Made by a program: the position numbers and the translations under genes
The notes under the pieces: model-generated
Database searches by the model: none
The model's input: the letters and a program-made list of their open reading frames with translations, nothing else
Told to the model about the DNA's origin: nothing
Origin: Polaribacter sp. Q13
GTDB lineage: Bacteria; Bacteroidota; Bacteroidia; Flavobacteriales; Flavobacteriaceae
DNA length: 64,000 bases
Direction of reading: 5' to 3'
Assembly (NCBI RefSeq): GCF_016858305.2
Contig: NZ_CP074436.1
Location: 2,934,001 to 2,998,000, forward strand
Shown: positions 25,527-34,376 of the stretch, piece after piece
How positions within the stretch are numbered: position 1 is the stretch's first letter
Layout of the letters: each line of letters begins with the position of its first letter

Positions 25527-26324
25527 CTATAAAATTTTTATGGAGATAGAAAAACTATTTTTTCCTGTTGATAAACGCATGTTTTCTTCAGAAAATTTTT
25601 GATCTGTATAAGAAGTATATTGGGTAATTGGTTCTATACAAAGCATGTTATCAACCTCTGTCCACAACATAAAATTATGAAAACCTTTTGTAGTAATTTC
25701 TAAATCGTTTCTATCAATATTTTTTAAAATGATTTTATCAGCATTTAAAATAGGAAACGCATTTGCACCCGCTTTATAAACATCGGCTAAAGTAATTTTG
25801 GTATCGTTATAAATTAAGGTTTCGTTACCAGTATTAGACAACATAAATGCCGGATGATACCCTAACATAAAAGGCATTCCTTCAATAGAATTGATGATAA
25901 ATTCTATATTTAAAATATCATTTTCTAAAGTAAAATTCTTTTCAAACGAAAAATCGAAAGGCCAAGAAAGATTTTCTTCCGTAGATTTTACAGGAAATTT
26001 ACTATTGTTTACAATTGTATTTTTTATATATTTTTTAATGAATTTAGCCGAGTTATCATCCGAAGAAACTAAGTCATATTCTAACTCACGCAACAAACCA
26101 TGTTGATCTAAAATTGCATCGCCATTTTTGGTATGCACTCTAAAATTATTTTTAGAAGTAGGACCAATTACCGGAAACATTTCATCATCAGAATTGCGCC
26201 AACCTTTGTTTCCTTTTTGATGAATATATTCTTTATCATCTTTTTGAAAACTGATGATTTCTCCTTTTTCAATGTTTACTTTCGATTTTTTATCTTCAGA
26301 AATTAAAGACAGGATATTTTGCAT
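25527..26324 (-). CDS. Aldose 1-epimerase family protein (YeaD/GalM-like)
   Basis: This 265-residue beta-sandwich protein has WPFDFSFEKNFTLEND and the catalytic-region motif MLGYHPAFML (His), plus the late acidic CIEPITQYTSY. It resembles galactose mutarotase relatives acting on sugar or sugar-phosphate anomers. The substrate is not set. It is separated by one base from dinD upstream and the pseudouridine synthase downstream. Confidence 0.82.
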   Translation of the reverse strand: MQNILSLISEDKKSKVNIEKGEIISFQKDDKEYIHQKGNKGWRNSDDEMFPVIGPTSKNNFRVHTKNGDAILDQHGLLRELEYDLVSSDDNSAKFIKKYIKNTIVNNSKFPVKSTEENLSWPFDFSFEKNFTLENDILNIEFIINSIEGMPFMLGYHPAFMLSNTGNETLIYNDTKITLADVYKAGANAFPILNADKIILKNIDRNDLEITTKGFHNFMLWTEVDNMLCIEPITQYTSYTDQKFSEENMRLSTGKNSFSISIKIL

Positions 26325-26325
26325 A

Positions 26326-27165
26326 TTAATTTAATTTTTTAGGATTCTTTCCTATTTTTTTTGATTCAGAGTTTACTCTTCTTTCTAGTTTTTTAATATC
26401 TTCTTCTGCTGGTAAGTTTTCTGGTTTAATACCTCTTTCTATTAGAATTTTTCTTACAGATTTATTGTTGGTAATATGTTCTGTTGAAATACTTTTTTCA
26501 TTTTTTAAATCTTTTTCCTTGGTATTAAAAACAGTTATTTCTGTTGCAAAATCTTTTGCTTTAATTGTAATAGTTGGCAAGTAATCTGCTAAAGCTCTAC
26601 TATTAGGAATCCCTAATTTAGCTTTCATTTGTTTAGTAGATTTACCAAATAATGCTTGGTCTCCTTTACTTCTTATCAATCCAAAATTTCTGTCATTACC
26701 AGTTTTTTCATAGATTAATTCTGATAAATCTTTTTCTGACAACGTTAGTTTTTGCCTTGCTTGTAACCTTTCCCAATCTTTAATTCTTTGTTCAATTAAC
26801 TCAAATTTTCTAGTCTGCATTGCAAAATAGTTTTGAGCGAAAGCAATACTTTCCTTTCTTGGATCTCCATTTTGAGCAACTAAATAACAAGCATATCTTG
26901 TTAGCATAATATCTTCTATTTCTCTTTTACTTCCAGAACCTAATGTTACCATTTTGTTGACGCCAACAAAATGGTCCGAAATAAGATTATTGGTAATTTC
27001 GCATGCCGTTTTAGATTTTAAAATTACCTTTTGAAAATTTCGCCATTCAGAATATCCTAAAAGCTGTTGTAAGTCTCTTGCAAACCAAAACTCAATTCCA
27101 CTCTCAGTAGTTTGAGAAAAGTCTTCAAAACTATTTGCTAAGCCTTGTATAATTTCTTTTTTCAT
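26326..27165 (-). CDS. dinD: DNA damage-inducible protein D (DinD)
   Basis: This 279-residue protein has an N-terminal Bro-N-like domain ([24 protein letters not shown]), the [26 protein letters not shown] motif shared with DinD and phage antirepressors, and an acidic/basic C terminus ([20 protein letters not shown]). E. coli DinD inhibits RecA-mediated strand exchange and disassembles RecA filaments. Here it is divergent from recA with 99 bases between start codons, so a shared damage-responsive control region is plausible. No recognisable LexA box was found. Confidence 0.88.
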   Translation of the reverse strand: MKKEIIQGLANSFEDFSQTTESGIEFWFARDLQQLLGYSEWRNFQKVILKSKTACEITNNLISDHFVGVNKMVTLGSGSKREIEDIMLTRYACYLVAQNGDPRKESIAFAQNYFAMQTRKFELIEQRIKDWERLQARQKLTLSEKDLSELIYEKTGNDRNFGLIRSKGDQALFGKSTKQMKAKLGIPNSRALADYLPTITIKAKDFATEITVFNTKEKDLKNEKSISTEHITNNKSVRKILIERGIKPENLPAEEDIKKLERRVNSESKKIGKNPKKLN

Positions 27166-27264
27166 ATTTTACAAATTTTTATAAAAATACAAAAAAAGAT
27201 GCGTAAAAAAAGAAACTCTTTTGTAACTTGTCGGACTTATTTAAAAATAAAACAAGCAAGATTA

Positions 27265-28272
27265 ATGGCGACAGATAAAGAAAAAACAGCAAAGCTAAAA
27301 GCACTTCAACTTACTCTAGATAAGCTAGATAAAACGTATGGTAAAGGAGCTGTAATGAAATTAGGTGATGTAGTTACTGAAGATATAGATGCAATTTCAT
27401 CTGGTTCTTTAGGATTAGATTTAGCATTAGGCGTAGGTGGTTATCCAAGAGGAAGAGTTATTGAAATCTACGGGCCAGAATCTTCTGGTAAAACTACTTT
27501 AACATTACACGCAATTGCAGAAGCTCAAAAAGCAGGTGGAATTGCAGCGTTTATTGATGCAGAACATGCATTCGATAAATTTTACGCAGAAAATTTAGGA
27601 GTAGACATCGATAATTTAATTATTTCTCAACCAGATCATGGTGAGCAAGCATTAGAAATTGCAGAAAACTTAATTCGTTCTGGTGCAATTGATATTGTGG
27701 TTATAGATTCTGTTGCGGCTTTAACGCCAAAAGCAGAAATTGAAGGTGAAATGGGAGATTCTAAAATGGGTCTTCATGCACGTTTAATGTCTCAAGCATT
27801 ACGTAAATTAACAGGTACTATTTCTAAAACAAAATGTACCGTTATATTTATTAACCAATTACGTGAAAAAATTGGGGTAATGTTCGGAAATCCAGAAACT
27901 ACAACGGGTGGTAACGCCTTAAAATTCTATGCTTCTGTACGTTTAGACATTAGAAGAAGAACACAGATTAAAGACGGAGACAAAGTTATTGGAAACAGTA
28001 CCAAAGTTAAAGTTGTAAAAAATAAAGTAGCACCACCGTTTCAAATTGCAGAATTTGATATTATGTACGGACAAGGAATCTCTAAAGTTGGTGAGATTTT
28101 AGATATTGGTGTAGAATTAGGTATTGTTAAGAAAAGTGGTTCTTGGTTTAGTTACGGGGAAACAAAATTAGGCCAAGGTAGAGATGCTGTTAAAGGTTTA
28201 ATTAAAGACAATCCTGAGTTAGCAGAAGAACTAGAAGGTAAAATTAAGATTGCTATTGAAAATCAAGAATAA
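27265..28272 (+). CDS. recA: RecA recombinase
   Basis: The start is set at [20 protein letters not shown], standard for flavobacterial RecA, giving 335 residues; the open frame reaches 40 codons further into the dinD control region. Walker [10 protein letters not shown], Walker [10 protein letters not shown], loop L1 [16 protein letters not shown] and loop L2 [22 protein letters not shown] are all intact. It performs strand exchange in repair. A terminator at 28301 closes it as a single-gene unit. Confidence 0.98.
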   Translation: MATDKEKTAKLKALQLTLDKLDKTYGKGAVMKLGDVVTEDIDAISSGSLGLDLALGVGGYPRGRVIEIYGPESSGKTTLTLHAIAEAQKAGGIAAFIDAEHAFDKFYAENLGVDIDNLIISQPDHGEQALEIAENLIRSGAIDIVVIDSVAALTPKAEIEGEMGDSKMGLHARLMSQALRKLTGTISKTKCTVIFINQLREKIGVMFGNPETTTGGNALKFYASVRLDIRRRTQIKDGDKVIGNSTKVKVVKNKVAPPFQIAEFDIMYGQGISKVGEILDIGVELGIVKKSGSWFSYGETKLGQGRDAVKGLIKDNPELAEELEGKIKIAIENQE

Positions 28273-28300
28273 ATATTAAAAGTTCTAACTATTATTATTA

Positions 28301-28338
28301 AACTGCTATAGAAGTAATCAAGTTATAGCAGTTTTTTT
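28301..28338 (+). terminator. recA terminator
   Basis: Stem AACTGCTATA/TATAGCAGTT followed by T7, 28 bases after the recA stop codon. Confidence 0.85.
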
Positions 28339-28359
28339 ATGATATAATTTTTTCTAATT

Positions 28360-28508
28360 TTACTTAGAAAGTAACTTTACAATCCATAAGATAAGGTATA
28401 AACCTAACCCAAAACCTGCAAATAAAACAGCATTACAAAACCTATTCTAATAAATTTTGCTTCTACATTAATCTTTGGACTTAACCAATCTGAAACTCCT
28501 AAAATCAT
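28360..28508 (-). pseudogene. PspC-domain protein, frameshifted
   Basis: Translation gives MILGVSDWLSPKINVEAK followed by FIRIGFV, then loses frame. One base later in frame it resumes with AVLFAGFGLGLYLILWIVKLLSK. Together this is a 49-residue PspC domain (GVxxWL, IRIxFV, FGxGxYLILWI) with one membrane helix. The 149-base length indicates loss of one base near GTAATGCTG. It may be decay or a sequencing error. Confidence 0.6.
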
Positions 28509-28524
28509 TTTTTTAAATTTTTTG

Positions 28525-28644
28525 TTATAGGTGGTAAATGCAATCAAAGCCTTTTAATTCTAATACTAGGTCTCTATTTTCTTGTGAAAGAGAATTATAT
28601 AAAGTTTCTAAAAGAAACCATTGTAAATATAAATTTATCTTCAT
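28525..28644 (-). CDS. Small ORF upstream of the PspC remnant (39 residues)
   Basis: The frame encodes MKINLYLQWFLLETLYNSL followed by SQENRDLVLELKGFDCIYHL. It lies 16 bases upstream of the PspC-like gene on the same strand and is probably co-transcribed. No family is recognised. An AGGA-like site (AAAGGACAAAAT) precedes the ATG by about 15 bases. Confidence 0.4.
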   Translation of the reverse strand: MKINLYLQWFLLETLYNSLSQENRDLVLELKGFDCIYHL

Positions 28645-28710
28645 TTTTTTATTTTGTCCTTTATAATTAAATGTCAATCCTAATTAAGTGGTATTTAGTA
28701 CTTTTTTATA

Positions 28711-28718
28711 TAAATTTG
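28711..28718 (+). promoter_or_regulatory. Candidate -7 box (TAnnTTTG) of the LytTR gene
   Basis: TAAATTTG matches the Bacteroidota -7 consensus exactly. It lies 45 bases before the chosen ATG at 28763 and supports that start over the upstream one at 28688, which would precede the promoter. The -33 element is weak. Confidence 0.4.
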
Positions 28719-28762
28719 CAAAACATTCATTTTTTAAGATTATATCTATTGAAAAGCGTATT

Positions 28763-29479
28763 ATGAAATATACATATGTCATTATTCAGGACAAGAAAGA
28801 AGCTTATGACGACTTAAGATTAGCTTTAAACAAATATTCTAATTATAAATTTGTAGACACTGCAGAGAATTTAGAAGAAGGTTTTTCTTTAATAATTAAA
28901 ACAAAACCCAACCTTATTTTTTTAGATGTTGAAATTGGAGAAGAAAATACTTTTAAACTCATTCCTAAATTAAAGGAATTTTTTATGGAGTTGCCAACCA
29001 TTATTATGACGACCTCTCATAATTATTATGCAAAAGAAGCAGTAAACAATCAAATTTCTTATTTTTTAAGTAAACCAATTATAGGAGTAGAATTAGAAAA
29101 TTCATTACTAAGGTTCGAGAAAGTCTTTACAGAAAAACAAACACATCTTGCAGTAAAAACGGGTTCGGATATACATATTATAGCTTATAAAAACATTTGT
29201 TTATTAGAAGCGGAAAGAAATTATACGAGTGTTTTTAATATCACAGGAAAAAAATTATCAACATCAAAATCTTTAAAACATTTTGAAGAAACTTTGCCTA
29301 AAAACTTTATTCGTGTACATAGAAGTTTCATCGTAAACAGAAACTGCATTGAACGATTAAATACTAGGAAAGGTCAACTGTTTTTACAACAGACAGAGGT
29401 GACAAAAGAGTTAGAAGAAAATTTTATTCCTATTGGAAAAGAATACCTGCAGAAACTTAAAAACTCTTTTTCTTTTTAA
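28763..29479 (+). CDS. LytTR-family response regulator
   Basis: The start is set at MKYTYVIIQDKKEAYDDL because the preceding 25 codons lie across a promoter-like region. The 238 residues comprise a receiver domain with the phosphoacceptor in LIFLDVEIGEE, Thr in IMTTSH and Lys in FLSKPI, then a LytTR DNA-binding domain (ICLLEAERNYTSVFN; SLKHFEETLPKNFIRVHRSFIVN). No histidine kinase is adjacent, so the partner is elsewhere. The first acidic pair is reduced to QDKKE, so metal binding may be weakened. Confidence 0.88.
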   Translation: MKYTYVIIQDKKEAYDDLRLALNKYSNYKFVDTAENLEEGFSLIIKTKPNLIFLDVEIGEENTFKLIPKLKEFFMELPTIIMTTSHNYYAKEAVNNQISYFLSKPIIGVELENSLLRFEKVFTEKQTHLAVKTGSDIHIIAYKNICLLEAERNYTSVFNITGKKLSTSKSLKHFEETLPKNFIRVHRSFIVNRNCIERLNTRKGQLFLQQTEVTKELEENFIPIGKEYLQKLKNSFSF

Positions 29480-29646
29480 CTATAAAATTAATTGTTTGTC
29501 CTTAAAAAAATATACTTAATAGTTTAAACGTAGGTTTTTGTCCTAAATTTATTTGATATTAGAATCAGGTAATTTTTAAATTAAATAGCTATTCATCTAA
29601 CAGTTAACATTTAAAAAAATCTTATATATTTTGTATTAATAAGAAA

Positions 29647-29666
29647 ATTCCCGCGAAAGCGGGAAT
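29647..29666. terminator. GC-rich hairpin, terminator-like
   Basis: ATTCCCGC-GAAA-GCGGGAAT is a perfect 8-bp stem with a stable GAAA tetraloop, but is followed by AAAA on the + strand. It may end either convergent transcript. Confidence 0.55.
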
Positions 29667-29686
29667 AAAATTATAAAGAAATAGGG

Positions 29687-29797
29687 TGTCTAAACAACTG
29701 GTTATTTATCAATCGGAATTCATTTGAGATTCTTAAATTTCAGTAAGTTTAGATACTGAAACAAGTTTGGTATGATAAGGTTAAACTAGTTTAGACA
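29687..29797. repeat. Small structured element with 9-bp inverted ends
   Basis: TGTCTAAAC (from 29687) and GTTTAGACA (to 29797) are perfect inverted repeats bounding about 111 bases with no ORF. An internal hairpin TTTCAGT/ACTGAAA lies around 29738-29762. It sits in the 334-base gap between the LytTR gene and dut; nothing else is seen there apart from the hairpin at 29647. Confidence 0.35.
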
Positions 29798-29813
29798 ATT
29801 CTATGTTTAAAGA

Positions 29814-30245
29814 CTAAACACCTGTACTTCCAAAACCACCGGCTCCACGTTCTGTTTCACTTAAAACGGTTACCTCTTGCCAGTTTACACGTTCGTGTTT
29901 TGCTATAATTAATTGTGCTATTCTTTCTCCATCATTTATAACAAAATCATCGTTAGATAAGTTGACTAAAATAACCCCAATTTCACCTCTATAATCTGCA
30001 TCTACGGTTCCTGGAGAGTTTAAAACGGTAATCCCCTTTTTAGCTGCCAAGCCACTTCTTGGTCTTACTTGTGCTTCAAAACCAATTGGTAAAGCTATAA
30101 ATAAGCCCGTTTTAACAATCGCTCTTTCTAACGGCTTTAATGTTATTGCAGTTTCAATATTTGCTCTTAAATCCATTCCTGCAGCTCCTTCTGTTTCGTA
30201 ATTAGGTGTTGCGTGTTTCGATTTGTTAATTATTTGTACGTTCAT
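29814..30245 (-). CDS. dut: dUTP diphosphatase
   Basis: This 143-residue trimeric dUTPase has all five motifs: AGMDLRA (1), RPRSGLA (2), [13 protein letters not shown] (3), GERIAQLI (4) and [10 protein letters not shown] (5). It hydrolyses dUTP to dUMP and pyrophosphate, keeping uracil out of DNA. It overlaps the upstream esterase gene by 20 bases and continues a leftward run from the flippase. Confidence 0.97.
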   Translation of the reverse strand: MNVQIINKSKHATPNYETEGAAGMDLRANIETAITLKPLERAIVKTGLFIALPIGFEAQVRPRSGLAAKKGITVLNSPGTVDADYRGEIGVILVNLSNDDFVINDGERIAQLIIAKHERVNWQEVTVLSETERGAGGFGSTGV

Positions 30246-31125
30246 TGTTTTCTAAATTAAATAAAAATGTAATTACTTCTAAAAATTCTGCTTTCCAAAA
30301 AGACTCTGTGTGCTTGCCATCTGGGTGTACTTTTGTTTTTAAATTTTGAGATGGAAAACCAAGATCTATTAATAATTCTGCCATATTTTCGGTATCCGGA
30401 ACCATAGAGTTCCCTTCTTTATCACCCACTAATAAATAAAGTTTTGTTTTTTTCTGATTTCCATTCTCTTCGGCAAATGTAATTACTTTATTAGAAAACC
30501 AAAAAGAGGTAGAAAGTGCGCCAATTTTACCAAAAACTTCAGGATATTTTAAGCCTCCATAAAAGGAAATTAATCCTCCTAAAGAGCTCCCAATAATTGC
30601 AGTGTTTTCTGCGTCAGGTTTAGTTCTGTAATTTTTATCGATGTAAGGTTTTAGTTTGTTTACCAGAAAATCGACATAAATTTTACCTTTTCCTCCTCCA
30701 TATCTTACGTTTTCCCAAGGTGTATATTCCTCAATTCTTTTCTCTCCTCCATTTTCTATGCCAACTACAATAAAACTTTTCCCTGTTTTTTTGTAAAGAT
30801 CATTTAATGTTTCATCAATTTCCCATTCGCCCACAAAAGAAGTGGCATCATCAAATAGATTCTGAGCATCGTGCATATAAATTACATCATATTTTTCAGT
30901 TGATGTATGATAATTTGGAGGTAAATACAACCAAACCTTATGCGCAATAGTGTTTAAACCATCAATAACAAATGTTTTTTTTAAAATAGAAACATTGTCT
31001 GCCTTGGTAGAAATTTTTTTTGAAGGTTCTTTAGATTTAATTTCTTTTATTTCTTCGGTTTTTTTTATTTTACAAGAAATTAAAACAAGTAAAAAAGCTA
31101 AAAATAGTATGGATATTCTATTCAT
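30226..31125 (-). CDS. Lipoprotein esterase of the alpha/beta-hydrolase (Fes/YieL) family
   Basis: This 299-residue protein has a lipoprotein signal ([11 protein letters not shown], Cys about residue 18), so it is likely lipid-anchored. The putative esterase domain includes [13 protein letters not shown], the nucleophile elbow [11 protein letters not shown] and a late His in [11 protein letters not shown]. Related enzymes deacylate carbohydrates or siderophores. It lies between a flippase and dut, two bases from the flippase stop. Confidence 0.85.
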   Translation of the reverse strand: MNRISILFLAFLLVLISCKIKKTEEIKEIKSKEPSKKISTKADNVSILKKTFVIDGLNTIAHKVWLYLPPNYHTSTEKYDVIYMHDAQNLFDDATSFVGEWEIDETLNDLYKKTGKSFIVVGIENGGEKRIEEYTPWENVRYGGGKGKIYVDFLVNKLKPYIDKNYRTKPDAENTAIIGSSLGGLISFYGGLKYPEVFGKIGALSTSFWFSNKVITFAEENGNQKKTKLYLLVGDKEGNSMVPDTENMAELLIDLGFPSQNLKTKVHPDGKHTESFWKAEFLEVITFLFNLENNERTNN

Positions 31126-31127
31126 AT

Positions 31128-32621
31128 TTATCGTTTTAAAATTTGTTTAATTTCCTCTTTTTCATTGTAATAAATTAATCCAAAGAAAAGAAAAATGGTT
31201 AAAATAGAAAACCAATACTGCCCTCTAAATACTACAAAAGAAAATAACTCAAATACTATGGAGAACACTAAATAATAAGCTATTTTTTTTAATTTATAAT
31301 TTACAGGATAATGCTTTTTACCTACAAAATAAGATAGTATCATCATAGTACCAAATGCTATTAATGTTGCCCATGCAGAAGCCATAAAACCAATTTTAGG
31401 AATCATCACAATATTAAAAACAATGGTAATTAAGGCGCCAATAATAGAGAAATACATGCCGTATTTTGTTTTATCAGTTAGTTTGTACCAAATAGACAAA
31501 TTATTATAAATTCCTAAAAATAAATTTGCTAAAAGTATGATGGGCACAATAGAAAGTGCTGTAAAATATTCTGGTTTACCTAATAAAATTTGGGCAAACA
31601 AATCTATAAAAACAACTACAATTAGCATAAAAAAGGATCCAAAAATGGTAAACCAAGTCAAAATTTTCGCATAGTTTTCTTTGGCATTTTTTTTATCAGC
31701 ATTATTAAAGAAAAAAGGTTCTGCACCCAAACGAAATGCCATAATATATAAGGTCATGAAAACTCCTAATTTGTAACAAGCGGCGTAAATTCCCATTTGT
31801 TTTTCACCTAAAATAGTACCTAAAAGAAGTTTGTCTAAATTTTCATTGGTTACAAAGGCCAAACTTCCAATCATTATTGGAAAACTATACCGGAACATTC
31901 TTTTAAAAAGCTCAAAGTCAAACTCGAACTTGAATTTAAAAACGGACGGAAAAAGCAATACAAAAGTGGACAAACTAGCCACGGTTCCTGCAACAAAAAT
32001 GAAAATTACTTTAGGATTGTTATTATAATAATTTACAATAGGTTCTGGTAAAGAAATTCCGTTTTTAATAGCATAAGGAACAAACCACAAAAAGAAAACA
32101 TTTAAAAAAGAAAAAACACCAATGTTTATTAATTTTATAGTGGTAAACTTTAAAGGTTTGTTAGTAACGCGTAAATATGCAAAAGGCACAACAACTAAGG
32201 TGTCTAGCGTAATTGTATATACTAATAATTTAAAAAATAAGGGATTTTTAAATCCGAAGAAAACAGTAATTTCATGATTAAAAAACAACGCTAAACACAA
32301 GAAAATTAGTGTTGAAATTAGCAAACTAATAAAGGAAGTAGACACCACTTTACCTTTCTCTTTTTCTTTTGAAAAAAACCGAAAAAAGGCAGTTTCCATT
32401 CCAAAAGTTAAAAGTGCATTTAAATATGCCGCATACACATAGTAGTCTGTGTTTATAGCATATTTTTCTGCATCTAAAGTAGAGGTGTGTAGTTTTACTA
32501 GAAATATGTTAATTGCGCGCGGTAAAACAGCGGCAATTCCGTATATTATGGTGTCTTTAAAAAATCGTTTTAAGGAACTCAAAAATTTTAAATTAGCGTT
32601 TACAAATATAATAATTCGCAA
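31128..32621 (-). CDS. Polysaccharide/lipid flippase (MATE-like Wzx family)
   Basis: This 497-residue protein has about 14 hydrophobic helices and the family's N-terminal amphipathic start (KRFFKDTIIYGIAAVLPRAINIFLV). It would flip lipid-linked oligosaccharides or other lipid-linked cargo across the inner membrane. The ATG start gives 16 extra residues; a TTG start at LSSLKRFFKD is equally possible and fits related proteins. It is divergent from gpsA. Confidence 0.87.
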   Translation of the reverse strand: MRIIIFVNANLKFLSSLKRFFKDTIIYGIAAVLPRAINIFLVKLHTSTLDAEKYAINTDYYVYAAYLNALLTFGMETAFFRFFSKEKEKGKVVSTSFISLLISTLIFLCLALFFNHEITVFFGFKNPLFFKLLVYTITLDTLVVVPFAYLRVTNKPLKFTTIKLINIGVFSFLNVFFLWFVPYAIKNGISLPEPIVNYYNNNPKVIFIFVAGTVASLSTFVLLFPSVFKFKFEFDFELFKRMFRYSFPIMIGSLAFVTNENLDKLLLGTILGEKQMGIYAACYKLGVFMTLYIMAFRLGAEPFFFNNADKKNAKENYAKILTWFTIFGSFFMLIVVVFIDLFAQILLGKPEYFTALSIVPIILLANLFLGIYNNLSIWYKLTDKTKYGMYFSIIGALITIVFNIVMIPKIGFMASAWATLIAFGTMMILSYFVGKKHYPVNYKLKKIAYYLVFSIVFELFSFVVFRGQYWFSILTIFLFFGLIYYNEKEEIKQILKR

Positions 32622-32676
32622 ATGTAATCCTCAAAAGATAATAGTTTTATTACTTTTGATATAAAAAACACTATTC

Positions 32677-33672
32677 ATGAGTGAACATAAAAAAATAGCG
32701 GTCTTTGGTGGTGGAAGTTGGGCAACTGCCATTGTAAAAATGTTGTCTGAAAACTTAGAAACAGTTGGTTGGTACATGCGTAATGAACAAGCCATTGAGC
32801 ACATTAAAGAAAACGATCATAATCCTAATTATTTACAATCTGCAGATGTGTATGCACGTCAATTAGATTTGTCTAGTGATATTAATTATACCGTACAAAA
32901 TTACGATGTTCTTATTTTTGCAATTCCGTCTGCTTTTTTAACAAGTGAATTAAAAAAAATGACAACCTCTTTAGAAGGTAAAATCATTTTTTCTGCCATT
33001 AAAGGAATCGTACCAGAAACAGGTTTAATTATTGGAGAACATTTTAATAGAGAATACAATGTTCCTATAGAAAATATTGGTGTTATTACAGGTCCTTGTC
33101 ATGCAGAAGAAGTGGCTATGGAACGTTTATCTTATTTAACAATTGCTTGTAAAGATGAAGAAAAAGCTAAATTTATTCAGAGATCTTTACAAAGTTGGTA
33201 TATAAAAACAAAGATATCAGATGATATAGTTGGTACAGAATATGCCGCTATGTTAAAAAATATTTATGCTGTTGCAGCAGGTATTGCACATGGTTTAGGT
33301 TATGGAGATAATTTTCAGGCTGTACTAATGAGCAATGCCATTAGAGAAATGAAAGGCTTTATTAAAAAGGTGCATAAAATGAAGCGGAACATTAATAATT
33401 CTGCTTATTTGGGTGATTTATTGGTTACTGGTTATTCTCTTTTTAGTAGAAATAGACAATTTGGAAACATGGTTGGTAAAGGCTACACGGTAAAATCTGC
33501 ACAAATGGAAATGAGTATGATTGCAGAAGGGTATTATGCCACCAAAAGTGCCTTTAAAATGAAGGGAGACATCGGAGCAAATACACCAATTATAGACACT
33601 GTTTATAATATACTGTATGAGAATAAAAACCCTAAAAAAGAATTTCAAAAATTGACAGATAAATTAGATTAA
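32677..33672 (+). CDS. gpsA: NAD(P)H-dependent glycerol-3-phosphate dehydrogenase
   Basis: This 331-residue protein has the N-terminal Rossmann motif AVFGGGSWATAIVKML, the catalytic-region lysine in KNIYAVAAGIAHGLGYGDN and the substrate motif GDLLVTGYSLFSRNR. It reduces dihydroxyacetone phosphate to sn-glycerol 3-phosphate for phospholipid synthesis. It opens a rightward run with the ACT-like and MFS genes, and works opposite to GlpD at 37061. Confidence 0.95.
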   Translation: MSEHKKIAVFGGGSWATAIVKMLSENLETVGWYMRNEQAIEHIKENDHNPNYLQSADVYARQLDLSSDINYTVQNYDVLIFAIPSAFLTSELKKMTTSLEGKIIFSAIKGIVPETGLIIGEHFNREYNVPIENIGVITGPCHAEEVAMERLSYLTIACKDEEKAKFIQRSLQSWYIKTKISDDIVGTEYAAMLKNIYAVAAGIAHGLGYGDNFQAVLMSNAIREMKGFIKKVHKMKRNINNSAYLGDLLVTGYSLFSRNRQFGNMVGKGYTVKSAQMEMSMIAEGYYATKSAFKMKGDIGANTPIIDTVYNILYENKNPKKEFQKLTDKLD

Positions 33673-33715
33673 ATGTTTAATTTTGAACATTGAAGTAAAT
33701 TATTAAACAATTACA

Positions 33716-34375
33716 ATGAAAACAATACAAGAAGTTGTAGAAAGCACCATTAGAAAAACACCTTTTATAGAAGAGGCTTTAAATGAAAAATTGATAAATG
33801 TTTCTTCTTTGGCTAGAATTATTTTACCTGAAGTTTCTGCTGCTTTAAAAAAAGAGGTGAAGGTTGGTGCTGTAATGATGGCAATTAATAGGCTTTCTCC
33901 TGCAAGTGAATTACGCATTAGAAAAAACATTAAAAAATTGGCTTTAGATTTAGGAGATGTAATTGTACGTTCCGATCTGTGCGATTTTACTTTTAAAAAT
34001 ACGACTTCATTATTAAAAGAAATTGCAAAAATTTTAATGAAATCATCAGAAAGCTCTGATTATTTTTTAACGGTTTCTCAAGGTATTTTTGAAACCAATA
34101 TTGTAACTAGTAAAAATTTAGAGCCTTTTGTAAATGAGATTTTCGAAAAAGAAGCGCTAATTTCTAATGTATTAGATTTGGCTTCTATTACTATTAAACT
34201 TCCAAAAGAAAACTTAGAACAATCGGGTATTTATTACTTTATTTTAAAACAATTGGCTTGGGCAGATATTCCATTACAAGAAATTATTTCTACGACAAAT
34301 GAAATGACAATTGTGGTAAAAGAAGAAGATATTAACCAAACTTTTGCCATTCTAATGGATATGAAATTAAGTTAA
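33716..34375 (+). CDS. ACT-domain-like protein
   Basis: This 219-residue protein has an N-terminal helical region (LINVSSLARIILPEVSAALKKEVKVGAVMMAINRL) and two beta-rich segments reminiscent of ACT modules from aspartate kinase (DYFLTVSQGIFETNIVTS; QEIISTTNEMTIVVKEEDINQTFAILMD). No catalytic kinase domain is present, so it may be a ligand sensor. It lies 43 bases after gpsA and one base before the MFS gene. Confidence 0.65.
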   Translation: MKTIQEVVESTIRKTPFIEEALNEKLINVSSLARIILPEVSAALKKEVKVGAVMMAINRLSPASELRIRKNIKKLALDLGDVIVRSDLCDFTFKNTTSLLKEIAKILMKSSESSDYFLTVSQGIFETNIVTSKNLEPFVNEIFEKEALISNVLDLASITIKLPKENLEQSGIYYFILKQLAWADIPLQEIISTTNEMTIVVKEEDINQTFAILMDMKLS

Positions 34376-34376
34376 A

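Noticed and set aside
27166..27264. LexA/SOS box between dinD and recA
   Set aside because: No convincing palindrome of the known types is visible in this AT-rich gap.
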